A DNA stretch of 64,000 nt from Oasisia sp. SBJ-2009 (Eukaryota > Annelida > Polychaeta > Sabellida > Siboglinidae). Positions 14,063-25,897 of this stretch are shown one piece after another. The notes beneath the pieces are model-generated. The model worked only from the letters and a program-made list of their open reading frames with translations, was not told where the DNA came from and ran no database searches. The stretch lies in assembly GCA_964017155.1 (NCBI GenBank), contig OZ024865.1, positions 17,378,399 to 17,442,398 on the forward strand, written 5' to 3'. Every line of letters starts with the position of its first letter. Positions within the stretch are counted from its first letter, which is position 1. A program made the translations under genes and the position numbers.

Positions 14063-14672
14063 GTAGCCTCGGTTACCCAGTCTCCGTGAGGTGGCAGCAC
14101 TTTTAAGCCCCTCAACTCAGCCTGGGACAGTAATGGGCTTAAGTTTCTACATCCGGGTAGCCTTACCCCAGATTAGGGTAGAGACGCTGATTGGCTCTCA
14201 GACCAACTATGAAATTAAAATTAAAACAACGATATACTTTTACAAGATAATAATATCATATGAAAAGTATTCAACATTGAACTTATATTAACACAAAAGT
14301 AAGTAAAAATTCAAATTTACAGTTGTTTATAAAATAAGAATTACGGCAGGATTAAACAGTATCCGTGAGGTGGCAGCATTGTCTAGCCCCACTCGGATAG
14401 CATACCAATTAAATAAGGATACATTTTGTTATCAAATAATGGTGTATTATAAAAACTATTCAGAATTAAACTTATATTAACACAAAATAAATAGAAAAAC
14501 AAATTTGCAGTTGTTTATAAAAAAAATATATTACGGCAGTGTCCGTGAGGTGGCAGCAGCAGCAGCAGATCACGCGGATACCAAACAAAAGCCGTTAATG
14601 GGGCTAGACTGTCTTTTCGGCGTAGTTCCGCAGCCGACCGACAGTCGGTTAAGCGAGACTAAACCCGAAGCC
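14063..14672 (+). repeat. R1 interspersed repeat, copy B (three modules)
   Basis: Starts GTAGCCTCGGTTACCCAGTCT. The CCGTGAGGTGGCAGCA module occurs at 14082-14099, 14361-14378 and 14541-14558, each later one preceded by TTACGGCAG. AT-rich spacers between modules share AACTTATATTAACACAAAA. The end has GACTGTCTTTTCGGCGTAGT and a GACCGACAGTCGGTTAAGCG hairpin-like piece. No coding capacity. Confidence 0.85.
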
Positions 14673-15509
14673 TCTTCCCTTGCGACCGACGTCCAATATG
14701 AAAGCCTCTTCGAGTTCCAATCCGATGGCGTCGTATAGTTTGCAGGGCATATAGTCCACATCTCGATGTCATCGTGGCCGTTTACTACAACAACATTGAC
14801 GCGATTTAATAGTAAGGGTATCAATAACGAGTAGCTATAGACGGCGAGGAAGAAAACGACAAAAGAATTAAGAAATTAACCTACAGCGGAAGCACGCCCT
14901 TCTCGTTGTCTCGTTGTTGGGCGGAAACGGCAATCACGTGACCACTAATTGTGAGAAGCCGCAGTTGCGCAATGCGTAATTTCCTGACAAAGCAGAGAGC
15001 TTTTACGGCTGCGCCAATTCTTATATTTCCTATGCGTGGCCGTTCGCGGGTGCGTTCACGTATTTCTGTGTACAAAAACCTAAGCATGACTTTGCCAAGC
15101 GATGCATTAGGCACGATATCCCTTTACTAATAAACAATACTACATTTAACATTAAAAACAAAATTCCAACGCACAGTTTACGAGGATTTATTAGTTACGC
15201 AAAAGAAAATTTTCTACAAAATTACAAAACACTGTGCGTTTTACCAAACTGTTATATATGTGGACTTACATAACAAGCAACGTACTAATTTACAGTGATT
15301 CTTCTCTTTGCATACCACCGTAAATGTATATATTCTAGGTAGTGTTATTATAATCATTTGCTAATTTCCAAGTGAACTTAATGTACAAATTGTGTTGTTT
15401 TGTTAGTTGAGATTTATGACTTGTTTTACCAGTAATGACATTCTTGTGTTGCTGTATTATGCACATGTGTTTATTTGGAAGTGCTTAAAATAGTCAACTA
15501 TATTTAATG
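14673..15509. other. Non-coding stretch
   Basis: No recognised gene. The first 450 bases are CpG-rich and the rest is AT-rich. Confidence 0.5.
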
Positions 15510-15786
15510 TTATGTAATTAATGGGGTGGCTGTCACGAGAGCGACCAAAATGGTCTTAGTGACAGTCTCCTCGACCCCTGTTTATTTTACCTACAACAAT
15601 TCATAATTACATTTTATAATTACATTTCTGTTGTTTTTTATGCAATTACTTGGCAGTTTGCTGCACAGCGGTACTAATATAATACTAGTTTATAACTTGA
15701 GTTGTAAGTAATTTTGTATGAATATTGTATGAACATTTTATTGGGTCAATAAACACTTCCGATTCCGATTCCGATTCCGATTCCGA
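15510..15786 (+). mobile_element. LINE 3' end relic with stem-loop and (TTCCGA)5 tail
   Basis: A nested stem-loop (CTGTCAC 15530-15536 with GTGACAG 15559-15565, inner GACC/GGTC) is followed by AT-rich sequence, AATAAA at 15748 and five TTCCGA units at 15757-15786. CR1/L2-type LINEs characteristically end in a short microsatellite rather than poly(A). No reverse transcriptase sequence remains, so clade cannot be set. Confidence 0.6.
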
Positions 15787-18096
15787 TGTGTGTATTCGTG
15801 TTATTTTAAAACATTAAACTGTTACCCTTGAAGTGTGCGTGAATGTTCGCGCCCGCAAATGTGTGCACGTGTACATTGGAATACAAACGCGTTAACGGGA
15901 GGAAACACTTTTGCTCTCGTCACATGGGTCTATTACAACGTTGTCTTCATGTCCTAAAAATGGTTCAGAACGTGTCCAGAATTGCCCACTGCATATATAA
16001 CATGCACTGACAAAGGTGCCGTAGAATATTCGTGAAATGAGAACACCATATTTTTCAAGAAATCACTTTCCTTCCTGTCACCCCTGAATTTCTATTAAAA
16101 CCAGATAGTTATTGGTCGTGATAATATCATCAATAAAAATTACATATGTGTCACTACGCCGAAGAAACACAGTGTCCTCGGACTTACACTAGTTTGACAG
16201 CTGAAATACCGCACTGGCTGAATAAAAACGTAACTTCTAGTGACACAACACAACACAAGACATCGCCAGTCTTCACAGACGTTCAAACGACCGGCATACT
16301 GCTGATGCATTTGCAAATTCTTTCGTCGGGTAATAGGCTAATGGCACCTTAATATCGCCATAACCCTTCTCGTTCGTGGGCAGAGAGCACAGTTGATTTT
16401 CGCATTGGAGGCCATATTACCGTGTTGTAGACTATAAAGAAACTGTGCCAGAGAAATATTATGTTATGCCAATCGCATTTCGTGAAAATCACATAACTCT
16501 AGCTCTTTTTAAATGCAAGCATGTGCGTTGACGTCATTATTGACCAAATTTACCACGTATTTCTGCATCCACAGGGTCGTATATAAAAAGTTAAAAAATC
16601 ACTATGCTAATTAAACACTGCCTAACAGGCGTCATTACACTGCTGATACATCGTAGCATTTAATCTACTGAGGTTTCTGCTTTATTGTACCCATTTCACA
16701 TCAAAATGGCTATTCAAAATTTTAAATAACACAATTCTTTGGGTAACACGTTCACATGGGTCAGACCAGAACGCCTAATGTCTTCTGACCCCTCGCCGTA
16801 GTCGGACAATGGAGTACAACCACATCACGATGCCCGACACATTTCTCGCATCTAGGAGAAACTTGGCAGGAAATCATAGAATAGTTAGTAAGATCGTCGG
16901 ACGGGCGACACCTGCAATTCGCTATTGCCATCATTTGGCTCAATATTATTTTCAAACATATTTTGGTGACACCTACTTATGTATCCCAATATGAGATTAA
17001 ATAAACTTAGTATGGGCAAGAGCAAGTTAAAAGACGATCGAGAGAGCTCACGTGTCCCTGTCGTCGCGTGTGTACACTGCGCTGCCGGTGTGATGCTCTG
17101 TCGGGGTGAAGTAATTCCGCTGTGACACGTCGCAAATAGTCAGCGGGCCTTGTGACCAGCCAGCTATGACAGATATAGCCGCACTCTCGATCTGTTTCTC
17201 GTCCGACACTTGTGTACAATATGGCTGCTTAGAAGTGTTCGTGATTGTCCTAGAAACAATTGGCTGCGATAAATAATGGGCGCAAGGGTGTTCATCGGCT
17301 TCCCTACCACCGACATACTGAACTGTTCCGATGTGGCATCTTCGTCGTCAACAATCTGCATCCCAAACCGAAAAAGAAAGTCTCAATCGCCACACGGAAG
17401 ATCATACACCTTCTTGAAGTATTGCATGTATGTGGTGGTGAACCGTCTCGTATGCTGGTTTGGCCCGATTATGGTGACAACTGCCAAAAAAGTAATTATC
17501 TAGCAGCTTATAAAGTATCGTTAGTTTATATTTATAACTTGTTCGGTAAGACATTTTTTCAAAGATATCTAATTAAGCGAATTTCTCATCGATGATAAAA
17601 ATAGAAAATCTGTTGGTAGTAGCTGAAAGCACTATATATGCATACATTTTCATAACTGATCTATTTAAAGAATATTTTGTGTAAAATAGAGCAGTTGTAA
17701 TAACATGTGTGCAGATACGGACGTCGCTGTCTTGTGAAGAGAGCTGAGCCGTATCTTCAACATGACACGACATCGTAATGGGACGTGTTGACATTTTCGC
17801 GGCGACATTAGCATTTTCAAGGTCGTCGGATATTGACATCGGAAGACAAGACTGGGGCGCTGCATTGGAGGGGGGGGGGGGGGGTGGTAGTGTTTTGTTA
17901 CCTGTTCGCGGCGACGTACACAACTGAAGAGTGTTCATGGCGGAACGTCTCTAGATGTCGTGGGGGCACTTCACCTTCGAAGCGCATAGGGGATACGTTA
18001 CTATAATAAAAACATTGCGAGTCACAATTGCGACGATCTATCCCTCAACACACCCTAGATATGTCTATGGTAAGAACTCAAATATATCGGTCCATA
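15787..18096. other. Non-coding, mixed CpG-rich and AT-rich; G15 run
   Basis: Several short open frames lack recognisable similarity. A run of 15 G at 17870-17884 is a likely sequencing- and replication-difficult site. I could not assign the CpG-rich part at 17010-17420. Confidence 0.45.
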
Positions 18097-18510
18097 GCCT
18101 CGATTACCCAGGCTCCGTGAGGTGGCAGCATTCTTCAGCTCCTTAACTCTGCCTGGGAAATTAATGTGCTGCAGTTGTAATCCTCAGGGCGGCCTCAACC
18201 CAGTATATGGTGGAGATGCTGGTTGGTTCTCAGGCCGAATTTGAAATAACAAATTTAATAAGTATACCTATTTATAAGATAATGTTGTTTTACAAAAATA
18301 TTCAAAATTAAACTGACATTAACACAAAACTAATAAAAAACAAATGTGTAGTTATTTATAAGATCGAAATTACGGTAGGATTAGCCAGTATCGGTGAGGT
18401 GGCAGCATTGCTTTAGACCACACGGAATGCATTCAAACGCCGGTAACATCACCAGACTGTCTTTTTGGCGTAGTTCCGTAGCCGACCTAATAGCGAGACT
18501 AATCCGTCCA
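18097..18510 (+). repeat. R1 interspersed repeat, copy C (two modules)
   Basis: Starts TAGCCTCGATTACCCAGGCT, with modules at 18112-18130 and 18389-18407, the shared TTAACTCTGCCTGGGAAATTA section and the end GACTGTCTTTTTGGCGTAGT. It aligns with copies B and D along its length. Confidence 0.85.
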
Positions 18511-19182
18511 AATATGCATAAGTAGTAATGTAGGGTCCTATCGTGGGAAGCCTGCCGCGCCGCGGAGGAATTCGGTGGAATTCCCCCGGAGGAAGGTCAA
18601 GGTCACCATGTTAAAAGATAGGAAAAAAGGTAAAAGGTCCAAATTTTGCGCCGGTTTGCGCCGGTGGAAAATTCGGAAAAAAATTCTGGCGCAAATTCGT
18701 GCGTCTTATTGTTTAAAGTGACATCTCCTGGCGGATAGGTCGTGCATTAGTGTCGCCCCTTACGGACAGTTCACGAACTAGTACTGTCCAAAATTGGTGT
18801 GTCTTATTTCTTAAATTACGTCAAAATGGCGTTAGGGGTTATGTAGCGTCCCCTCGCGGATAAATGACGAATTATAAACTCGGTGAAAGAACAGGTGGCG
18901 TCATCTGACGGATACGTATTCGGCTAATCGGTCACGTGACTTAATATTGTATTCTATGACTTCGTTTTTTTTTTCATTCCACTCGATACAATGTTGCAAT
19001 AAAACGGTGCGCTTATACCAGAAATAGCATTCTTGTAACAATGTATCGTCGCGTCAGCGTCCATATTTGTCGAGTTGTCATTGGTTGTAACGCTTCGACC
19101 CGTCCACGTGAATAGTCAAGAGGTCAGGACGCTAACCTGGCGAGCGTTTTCATTGGCTGTTGCACACGAAGAAGAGTTTTCA
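18511..19182. other. Non-coding, CpG-rich, with reiterated GCGTC..CGGATA words
   Basis: Variants of ACATCTCCTGGCGGATA / GCGTCCCCTCGCGGATA / GCGTCATCTGACGGATA occur at about 18721, 18845 and 18898. A TTTGCGCCGG tandem pair lies near 18645. No gene was recognised. Confidence 0.5.
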
Positions 19183-19208
19183 TGTCTGCATGTCTGCGCG
19201 TCTGCGCG

Positions 19209-19250
<42 letters not shown>

Positions 19251-19480
19251 TATGCGTACGCATGCGTGTGCGTGTCGTGTCGTGTCGTCGTGCCTGTCTG
19301 CCTGTCTGCGTGTCTGCGTGTCTGCGCGTCTGCGTGTCTGCGTATCTTCGTGTCTGCGTGCCTGCGCGTCTGCGTGTCTGCGCGTCTGCGCGTCTGTGCG
19401 TGCGTGTGTGTGTGCGTGTGTGCGTATGTTCGTATGTGCGTATGTGCGTATGTGTGTAAATGTGCATATGTGTGTATGTG
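19183..19480. repeat. Compound (GT)n and CGTGTCTG minisatellite
   Basis: (GT)n near 19211-19250, then reiterated CGTGTCTG/CGCGTCTG units to about 19400, then CGTATGTG units. Cys/Val-rich and His/Thr-rich frames here are artefacts. Confidence 0.95.
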
Positions 19481-19487
19481 TAAAAAC

Positions 19488-19730
19488 AGGTAAAATTGAC
19501 AAAGTGATGGCGGTGAACCGCTGAAAAAGTTGTGAAATGGTACAAAGTTGGCACATGCAGTTAGTAAAATATGAAAATCTTGACAAAGTTATGGGATGTA
19601 AACACTAAGAACACGTAAAATTGACAAAGTGATGGCGGTGAAACGATGAAAAAAGTAATAAAATTGTATAAAGTTGGCACACCGAGTTAGTAAATATGAA
19701 AAAACATGACAAAGTTATGGCGTAGAATAG
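19488..19730 (+). repeat. Tandem duplication, period about 125 bp
   Basis: GTAAAATTGACAAAGTGATG begins copies at about 19491 and 19616, followed in both by GGCGGTGAA, AAAGTTGGCAC and TGACAAAGTTATGG. The second copy has small deletions. Confidence 0.85.
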
Positions 19731-19775
19731 AAAACTATACTATTTTACTACAAGTTACAAGAATAACTTAGTTAA

Positions 19776-20399
19776 ATTTGTGAAAACACCACTTGTGTAA
19801 CGCTGTCACTGAAGACCGGTCTGGCTGCCAGAGATGAGCAGATTGACGGTTTGGTGAAGAAGGTGGCGACGTTGGAGGCGGAGGCTGACAGACGGGAACA
19901 ATATTCCAGACGTCCGAACCTCCGCTTCCAAGGCATCCCGGAAGAGGACGGTGAAAACACCGATGCTGTGGTGATCGGGACAATCCAACAGAAGCTGGGA
20001 TTGACCCACATTGGAGCCGACCACCTAGAGCGGAGTCACCGACTAGGTCCGAAGAAGGACGAGCAGGGCCGTCCGCGCAAGCGGGCAATGATTGTTCGCT
20101 TCCGAAGCGAAGCGGTGCGTGACGAAGTGTTTCGGGCGCGCACCCGCCTGAAGGAGTACAATCGGCAATTCAAGGACAACCAGATCCATGTCAACGAGGA
20201 CCTGACGGCCAAGCGAGCCATGCTGGCGTATCGCACGCGTCAGCTGAAACGCCAGAAGCAAATAGCAGACTGTTGGACCTACGCGGGTCGGGTCCTAATC
20301 AAGACCCAACATTGGTCCGGTAAAGGAGATCGTCACGGATCAGGACCTCCCGAAAATGTAGAACTGCAAACACAAAGAAAGGAAAGTTCCTTGAGTTAA
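19776..20399 (+). pseudogene. LINE ORF1-type protein, N-terminally incomplete
   Basis: The frame is open from an in-frame TAA at 19773 to the stop at 20397-20399 but has no ATG near its start, so the N-terminus is missing or decayed. It encodes a heptad-like acidic/basic helix (VKKVATLEAEADRREQ) followed by SRRPNLRFQGIPEE, the LERSHRLGP and AMIVRFRSEAVRDEVFRAR segments, and NEDLTAKRAMLAYRTRQ. This order (coiled coil, RRM-like domain, C-terminal basic domain) is that of ORF1 RNA-binding proteins of animal LINEs. The block is GC-rich whereas the LINE ORF2 at 21747 is very AT-rich and 1.35 kb away, so they probably belong to different elements. Confidence 0.7.
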
Positions 20400-21746
20400 T
20401 TGTTGGTATTTGGCCTGTTTGTTAGTTTTCATTTTTATTGCGTCATATATAACCATTATAACCATATAGTATAATAATGAATTGCCCTAATAAAGTTATT
20501 ATGCTATGGACTGCACATTCATAATTTTTTGGAAAACGTTTTTATAACATGATACAGAAGAACGCTATTTTAATTTATTTTACACAGTGGTAAATGAAGT
20601 ATTTCATTATTTCTGTTAATACATTAATTGCCATAAACATGATAAACTGTCTTCATTAGATAATGATCTAACAATCTCAAATTTCAAATTGTTATAACCC
20701 TTAAAAATGTATTCCTTCCTAAGCGTCATACAGGCTTTATAATATAATAGTGTGCATCATTGTAGATAACACATATAGCAATATAAAAAGTGACTATTAG
20801 TAGTAATTGTTTAAACTTTCCTGCCGATACGTTTTTAGAAGATAAACTGATGAAATGTTCGTTTGTAAATTAAACAATTACTAGTTTTGCCTTTGTTATA
20901 CGAGAGCTCATTGTGTTTCGACTTTGAACATGTGACTATAATTATAGGTGTTATCGTCGGATGTTTTCGTGTGGGCTAGCCGAGGATTGGCAAAGGTGAC
21001 GCAACTAAGTGTTAATTATACAAGTGCTCGTGTGCCCCGAGTTTTAATGACTTCGGTTTGTGACACTGTTGGACGAGTTACATTATTGGCTCATTTTTGA
21101 GGTATTCGTTGATTTCAACACTATAAGTTAATTTGTTTGCACTGTTACCTAGAATAACAAATATGCGATGAATGGTATGGTTGACTAAGGGTTGACTAAA
21201 GTATGAATAATTTATATTTGACATAAACATAGCAACCCTCTAAGACTGTTTATTTTTCTATAGATGGTCGGGTATGAACATTGTAAAAAAACACGTTATT
21301 TTAAATGTTAAAGCATAACTTGCACTGATGTATCTATATATACTACAACAGGAACAATGTTCGCTGTGTTCTGTGTATGGTCATTAGTGTTACTTCATCT
21401 CGGTGGTTATATGTTGCATTTGTTTATTATTATGATTTTTCGCATTAGGCATATAATTATGTCATACAAAGTGGAAGTCCAGCCAGCTTGCTGTCTTTAC
21501 TATTTTGTTCCCTTATGTTCTTTGTATTACTACAGATATATGTACGTATACTTTTACTGTTGTCCACTATTACACATACAATTACTATGAATGTTACGAA
21601 GCCATGCTACGCAGACTGTTCTAACCTAATTATTGTTTTGCATTACTGTTGTTTTCGTAAGATATTTTATGTCGCTTCTGGTAGTAGTGTAATAACGACG
21701 GACTGGGGCAATTGGCTTAATATGATACCTTCTATATTTTTTCTAA
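20400..21746. other. Non-coding spacer, AT-rich
   Basis: It lies between the ORF1 remnant and the LINE ORF2. Part may be the 5' untranslated region of the ORF2 element, but its 5' boundary cannot be set. Short hydrophobic frames near 21357-21750 show no recognisable family. Confidence 0.45.
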
Positions 21747-22442
21747 ATGGATGACAATATTAACTTAGACCGAATCCAAACAAATGGAAACTTTGACTTT
21801 GCAAATTTATATACTGAAATTAATTATAATGAAGATAATATATATAATGACTCACCCCTTTCTTTAAATCCCAATGAGTGTAAATATTTGACCACGGTTG
21901 AATTCTCAAACGCTTTCCAGAGTGATAAAGTTTCTTTATCAATGTTATGCATAAATTGTCGCAGCTTAGAGGCGCACTGGGATTCTGTGCAAGAATTATT
22001 TTGCAACTTATCATCAGGTGGCCTCAAACTTGATATGATTGCCTTAACAGAAATATTTAGAATACGGGATTCTCAGCAATACAATATAAATGGATACCAC
22101 AGTTTACTGTTTAACACTAGATTGCAAAATGACGATGGGCATGGTGGAGTTGGTATATATATTAACGATAGCTTTACATACACTAAACGTGAAGATCTCT
22201 CTATATTTATTCCCCACGTTTTTGAATCTATATTTTTTGAAGTTCAAAATAATAAAAATAAACCAATTATAGTAGGTGTAGTATATCGTCCAAATTCAGC
22301 TCCTCGTGCAGACATATATATGTTTATGAGCAAAATAATAGAAATACAGGATAAAATATCAAATGAAAATAAAGTCGCTTATTTGATGGGTGATTACAAC
22401 ATTAATTTGTTAAACTTTGTTACCCACAAAAAAAACAAATGA
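21747..22442 (+). CDS. LINE ORF2, N-terminal part: AP-type endonuclease (frameshifted at its end)
   Basis: The ATG at 21747 follows an in-frame TAA directly, which supports this start. Motifs of the apurinic-like endonuclease are in order: INCRSL (substrate-binding Asn), ALTEIF (metal-binding Glu), VGVVYRPNS and LMGDYNINLL (Asp-x-Asn active site). The enzyme nicks target DNA to prime reverse transcription. The frame leaves the LINE protein at an A8 run (22428-22435 approximately) and stops at TGA 22440. Seven A would continue HKKTNDFID in the downstream frame. It is therefore either a dead element or a homopolymer length error. Confidence 0.85.
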   Translation: MDDNINLDRIQTNGNFDFANLYTEINYNEDNIYNDSPLSLNPNECKYLTTVEFSNAFQSDKVSLSMLCINCRSLEAHWDSVQELFCNLSSGGLKLDMIALTEIFRIRDSQQYNINGYHSLLFNTRLQNDDGHGGVGIYINDSFTYTKREDLSIFIPHVFESIFFEVQNNKNKPIIVGVVYRPNSAPRADIYMFMSKIIEIQDKISNENKVAYLMGDYNINLLNFVTHKKNK

Positions 22443-24870
22443 CTTCATAGATAATGTAATATCCCAAGGGTTTATACCGTATATTACCAAACCAACACGA
22501 ATAACGGCAAACTCTGCAACACTTATAGATCACATATATTCAAATCATTCTCACCCTAATCATGAATCGGGAATTCTAATCACTGATATAGCCGATCATT
22601 TTGCCATATTTCACATAATATATGGTACACCTCGTCCCCAAAAATCAGCATATAGGCAGGTGCGACAGTTGAACCCAAGAAACATTGCATCCTTTAGAAA
22701 TCAATTACATATGGCCGATTTCTCAACTGTGTTATCCACAGCTGATGTGGATGAAGCTTATGATAATTTCATGATAATATACAAATCACTGTTCGAAATA
22801 TCCTGCCCAGTTAAACATGTGAAGGTTAAGAAAAAATATATTAAACGAGAACCTTGGATTACTTCGGGTATATTGACTTCGTCCCTAAATAAAGCTAAGT
22901 TACTTCGAAAGAAACTAAGTAGAGCTAGCCCAGAAGCGATCAACAAATACAAAGAATATTGTAGAGTTTTTAATAAGGTCAAACGAGCAGCAAAAAGTGC
23001 GTATTATACAGAAATGCTAGAAGTACGCAAACATAGCATTAAAGAAACATGGGCTATACTACGTCAAGCAATGCATAAACAAAAAGAATTATTTCAGTTC
23101 CCTGAAACCTTCATAATAAATGGACATGAGGAAACACATATGAAACATATCACAGAAGAATTTAATTTTTTTTTTGTTGGAATAAGTACAACAATAAGCG
23201 ATTCAATAGATGTTCCTGTTAAGCAATTCGAAGAACACCTAAAGGGAAACTATCCCGTCAATTTGTTCATGCATCCTACGCAAAAAACAGAAATAGAACA
23301 TATTGTACGTAATTTAAAAACTAAATGCACAAAAGGTGTCGATGGTATATCCACTAAACTGTTACAAGCGACAATACATGAAATAAGCACTCCGCTTGAG
23401 CATATCCTAAATCAATCCATTGTCACGGGAACTGTTCCTGAAAACTTGAAAATTGCCAAAGTTGTGCCTGTTTACAAATCAGGTAACACCAAAATGTTTA
23501 ACAATTATAGACCTATAAGTTTCTTACCTGCGATTTCTAAAATAATGGAAAAAATGGTATGCAATAGACTGATGGTGTTTCTAGAAAACTATAACATTTT
23601 GTATAAACATCAGTATGGGTTTCGAGCAAAACACTCTACAATTCACCCAATATTGCATTTGCTAAAGGACATTTCAATTGCAAATGATAAAATAACAAAA
23701 GACCCTACATTGGCTGTGTTTCTGGACCTTTCAAAGGCATTTGATACAATAGATCATGACATTTTGCTGTATAAATTACATTTCTATGGAATTCGAGGAT
23801 TAAGTAATAAATGGTTTGCCAGTTACTTATCGAATCGAAAACAGTACACTGAAATACACAAATATAAGTCTTCTAAGAAAAATATAACAAGTGGAGTGCC
23901 CCAAGGATCCGTACTTGGACCAATCTTATTTCTGATTTATATCAATGATATAATTAATTCTACGTCCTTAAATTTATTGTCTTTTGCTGATGACACAACT
24001 GTGTACAAATCAGGTCCTCATATTGATACTTTAATTAACAACATAAACCAAGAATTAAAACATTTGTGCGATTACTTGTGTGCTAATAAACTTGCATTGA
24101 ATGTTAAAAAAACAAATTTTTGCATATTTAGCCCACCGAATAACAAATATCAGGTGAATAACTGTATCAAAATAAACAATGAAAATGTTAGTCATATTGG
24201 AAAGGATAACAAAGACGAATCGGTCAAGGTTTTAAGAATACATATTGATAAACACTTAACATGGAAAAAACATATTAATATAATCAGTTCTAAGATATCT
24301 AGAGCAATTTTTGCAATTAACAGACTGAAACATTTCTTGCCACACAATGCTTTAAAAACTCTCTATTATACTTTAATTCAAAGTCATTTAACTTATGGTG
24401 TACAAGCTTGGGGAAATAGAAGCACAGTAATAAAGTTGCAAACCTTACAAAAACGTGCCTTACGAATAATTAACAACAAAAGATATAGAAGTCACACCGA
24501 TCCTATTTTTAAATCTGAAAATATACTTAAAATCACTGATATACACAAGTTGCATGTCTCATTATTTGTGTTTGACTATTACCATAAAACACTGCCTAAA
24601 TCCTTCGAACATTATATACCAACATATAATCTAGCCACTAACACCAGACTTACCAGACAACATAACCAAATACGTACAGGAAAGCCCAGAACAAATTTTT
24701 CTTCTAAGTTACCTTTACATCATTTTACAAAACTATGGAATAACCTTGAATATACTATTCAAAACCTCAAATCCCGACATAAATTCAAATATGTGATATC
24801 TAAACAATATCTATCTAGCTACCTTAACCAAGTGCATTGCCTAAATCCCAGATGTGTAGAGTGTAACTAA
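22428..24870 (+). CDS. LINE ORF2, main part: endonuclease end, reverse transcriptase, C-terminal domain
   Basis: This is the continuation of ORF2 in the shifted frame, with about 813 uninterrupted codons. It begins with the end of the endonuclease (PTRITANSATLIDHIYSN and the terminal ADHFAIF motif at 22591). The reverse transcriptase motifs are NYRPISFLPAISKIMEK, YGFRAKHST, AVFLDLSKAFDTIDHDIL, GVPQGSVLGPILF and the catalytic FADDT (FADD codons at 23983-23994). The thumb region has HLTWKKHIN and LIQSHLTYGVQAWG. The C-terminus ends in CLNPRCVECN. Length and motif order fit an intact CR1/Jockey-group reverse transcriptase. It has no start codon of its own. Confidence 0.9.
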
Positions 24871-25052
24871 AATCGTTTATTCAAAAAGACAAACTGTTTG
24901 GATTTACAAAGGTTTTTTTATTTTCCCAGTCCGTTGTCAAGTCAGTTGTAAAATAAATCATATCGTCAAATTAATTATATTGAGAACAACGATTTAATAT
25001 TTTTTCTTGTATACGTATAAATGTGTCTGTATTTTATAAGTTTATGTTTTGG

Positions 25053-25089
25053 GGTCACAGGAAGACGGCACATTCTGTGCCATGTGACC
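25053..25089 (+). other. Stem-loop in LINE 3' untranslated region
   Basis: GGTCACA pairs with TGTGACC and, inside, GGCACA pairs with TGTGCC around a TTC loop, with a small asymmetric internal loop. Many LINE reverse transcriptases recognise a 3' stem-loop of their own RNA. That role here is inferred. Confidence 0.7.
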
Positions 25090-25161
25090 ACCACGTAACA
25101 ACACTTTTTGTTTTTGTTTTGATTGCTAATGTATATGTATCCTTGTTGTTACGAACTAAAA

Positions 25162-25197
<36 letters not shown>

Positions 25198-25198
<1 letters not shown>

Positions 25199-25897
25199 CT
25201 AAAGCAATATTGAATACAAACACAGGATATGTACCTACAAATCATGATGGAAATTAACAATAAACAGGAAAGAAGCTAACTGCTCATTATTCCTTTCTTC
25301 AATTATCAACAAAACATGTATGCCACGATATACCTTGGTGCAATTATGCTGAAGTGAACTTACCACAGTTATGTTCACTTAATAAAATAAATGAATGATA
25401 AATGAATAACGCCTTTTCTCAATTAACTATAGTGTTCACAGATATTAACATATATTATTGTACTCAAATATACAACTATATTTTAAATATGCAGTGTTTC
25501 TTGTAAATATGTTCTCCAGATGAATTGTTTCGTTACTTTTAAAACATATTCATGTATGTACAATCTTCTATATGATTTTTTATGACAATGATGATAATCT
25601 TTACGATAATAGTATTCCACCATTTGGGAACAACATAAGCGAGTGTGTATTGAGCAGGTCATGAAATATATTTGGTAACATACCCCTATTATGTTTGTAC
25701 ATTATTATAAACGTTACACATTTGTTCATTTGATAAATGTTCATGATTTAAATAAAACGTATGTATGACTTCTAAATACTATGCTGCAATTGGTAATAAA
25801 AGGTATATAAATGTGCAATATACCTGTAGGTTAATCAAAGTTGTTTTGTTCACTTTTTTCTAGACTTTCACTGTTATGGATTACAAGTGATTTTAAG
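25198..25897. other. Non-coding, AT-rich
   Basis: No recognised gene or repeat match in the window. Confidence 0.5.

Larger units (their letters stand above)
21747..25197 (+). mobile_element. CR1/Jockey-like LINE, ORF2 to 3' tail
   Basis: It consists of an ORF2 with endonuclease and reverse transcriptase, a ~300 bp 3' untranslated region containing AATAAA at 24952, a perfect nested stem-loop at 25053-25089, and a (TGAT)n tail at 25163-25197. The short 3' microsatellite is typical of CR1-group LINEs. The only break in the coding part is one base, so this is a young copy. No target duplication could be identified because the 5' end is unclear. Confidence 0.85.

Noticed and set aside
17260..17938. 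Overlapping 75-121 codon frames in the CpG-rich region
   Set aside because: No family recognised, opposite-strand frames equally long, and no splice-consistent structure.
19075..19586. Cys/Val-rich and His/Thr-rich 100-156 codon frames
   Set aside because: Frames of the GT/CGTGTCTG minisatellite on both strands.
21357..21754. Hydrophobic small membrane proteins upstream of the LINE
   Set aside because: Overlapping T-rich frames with no start context, family or coding bias.
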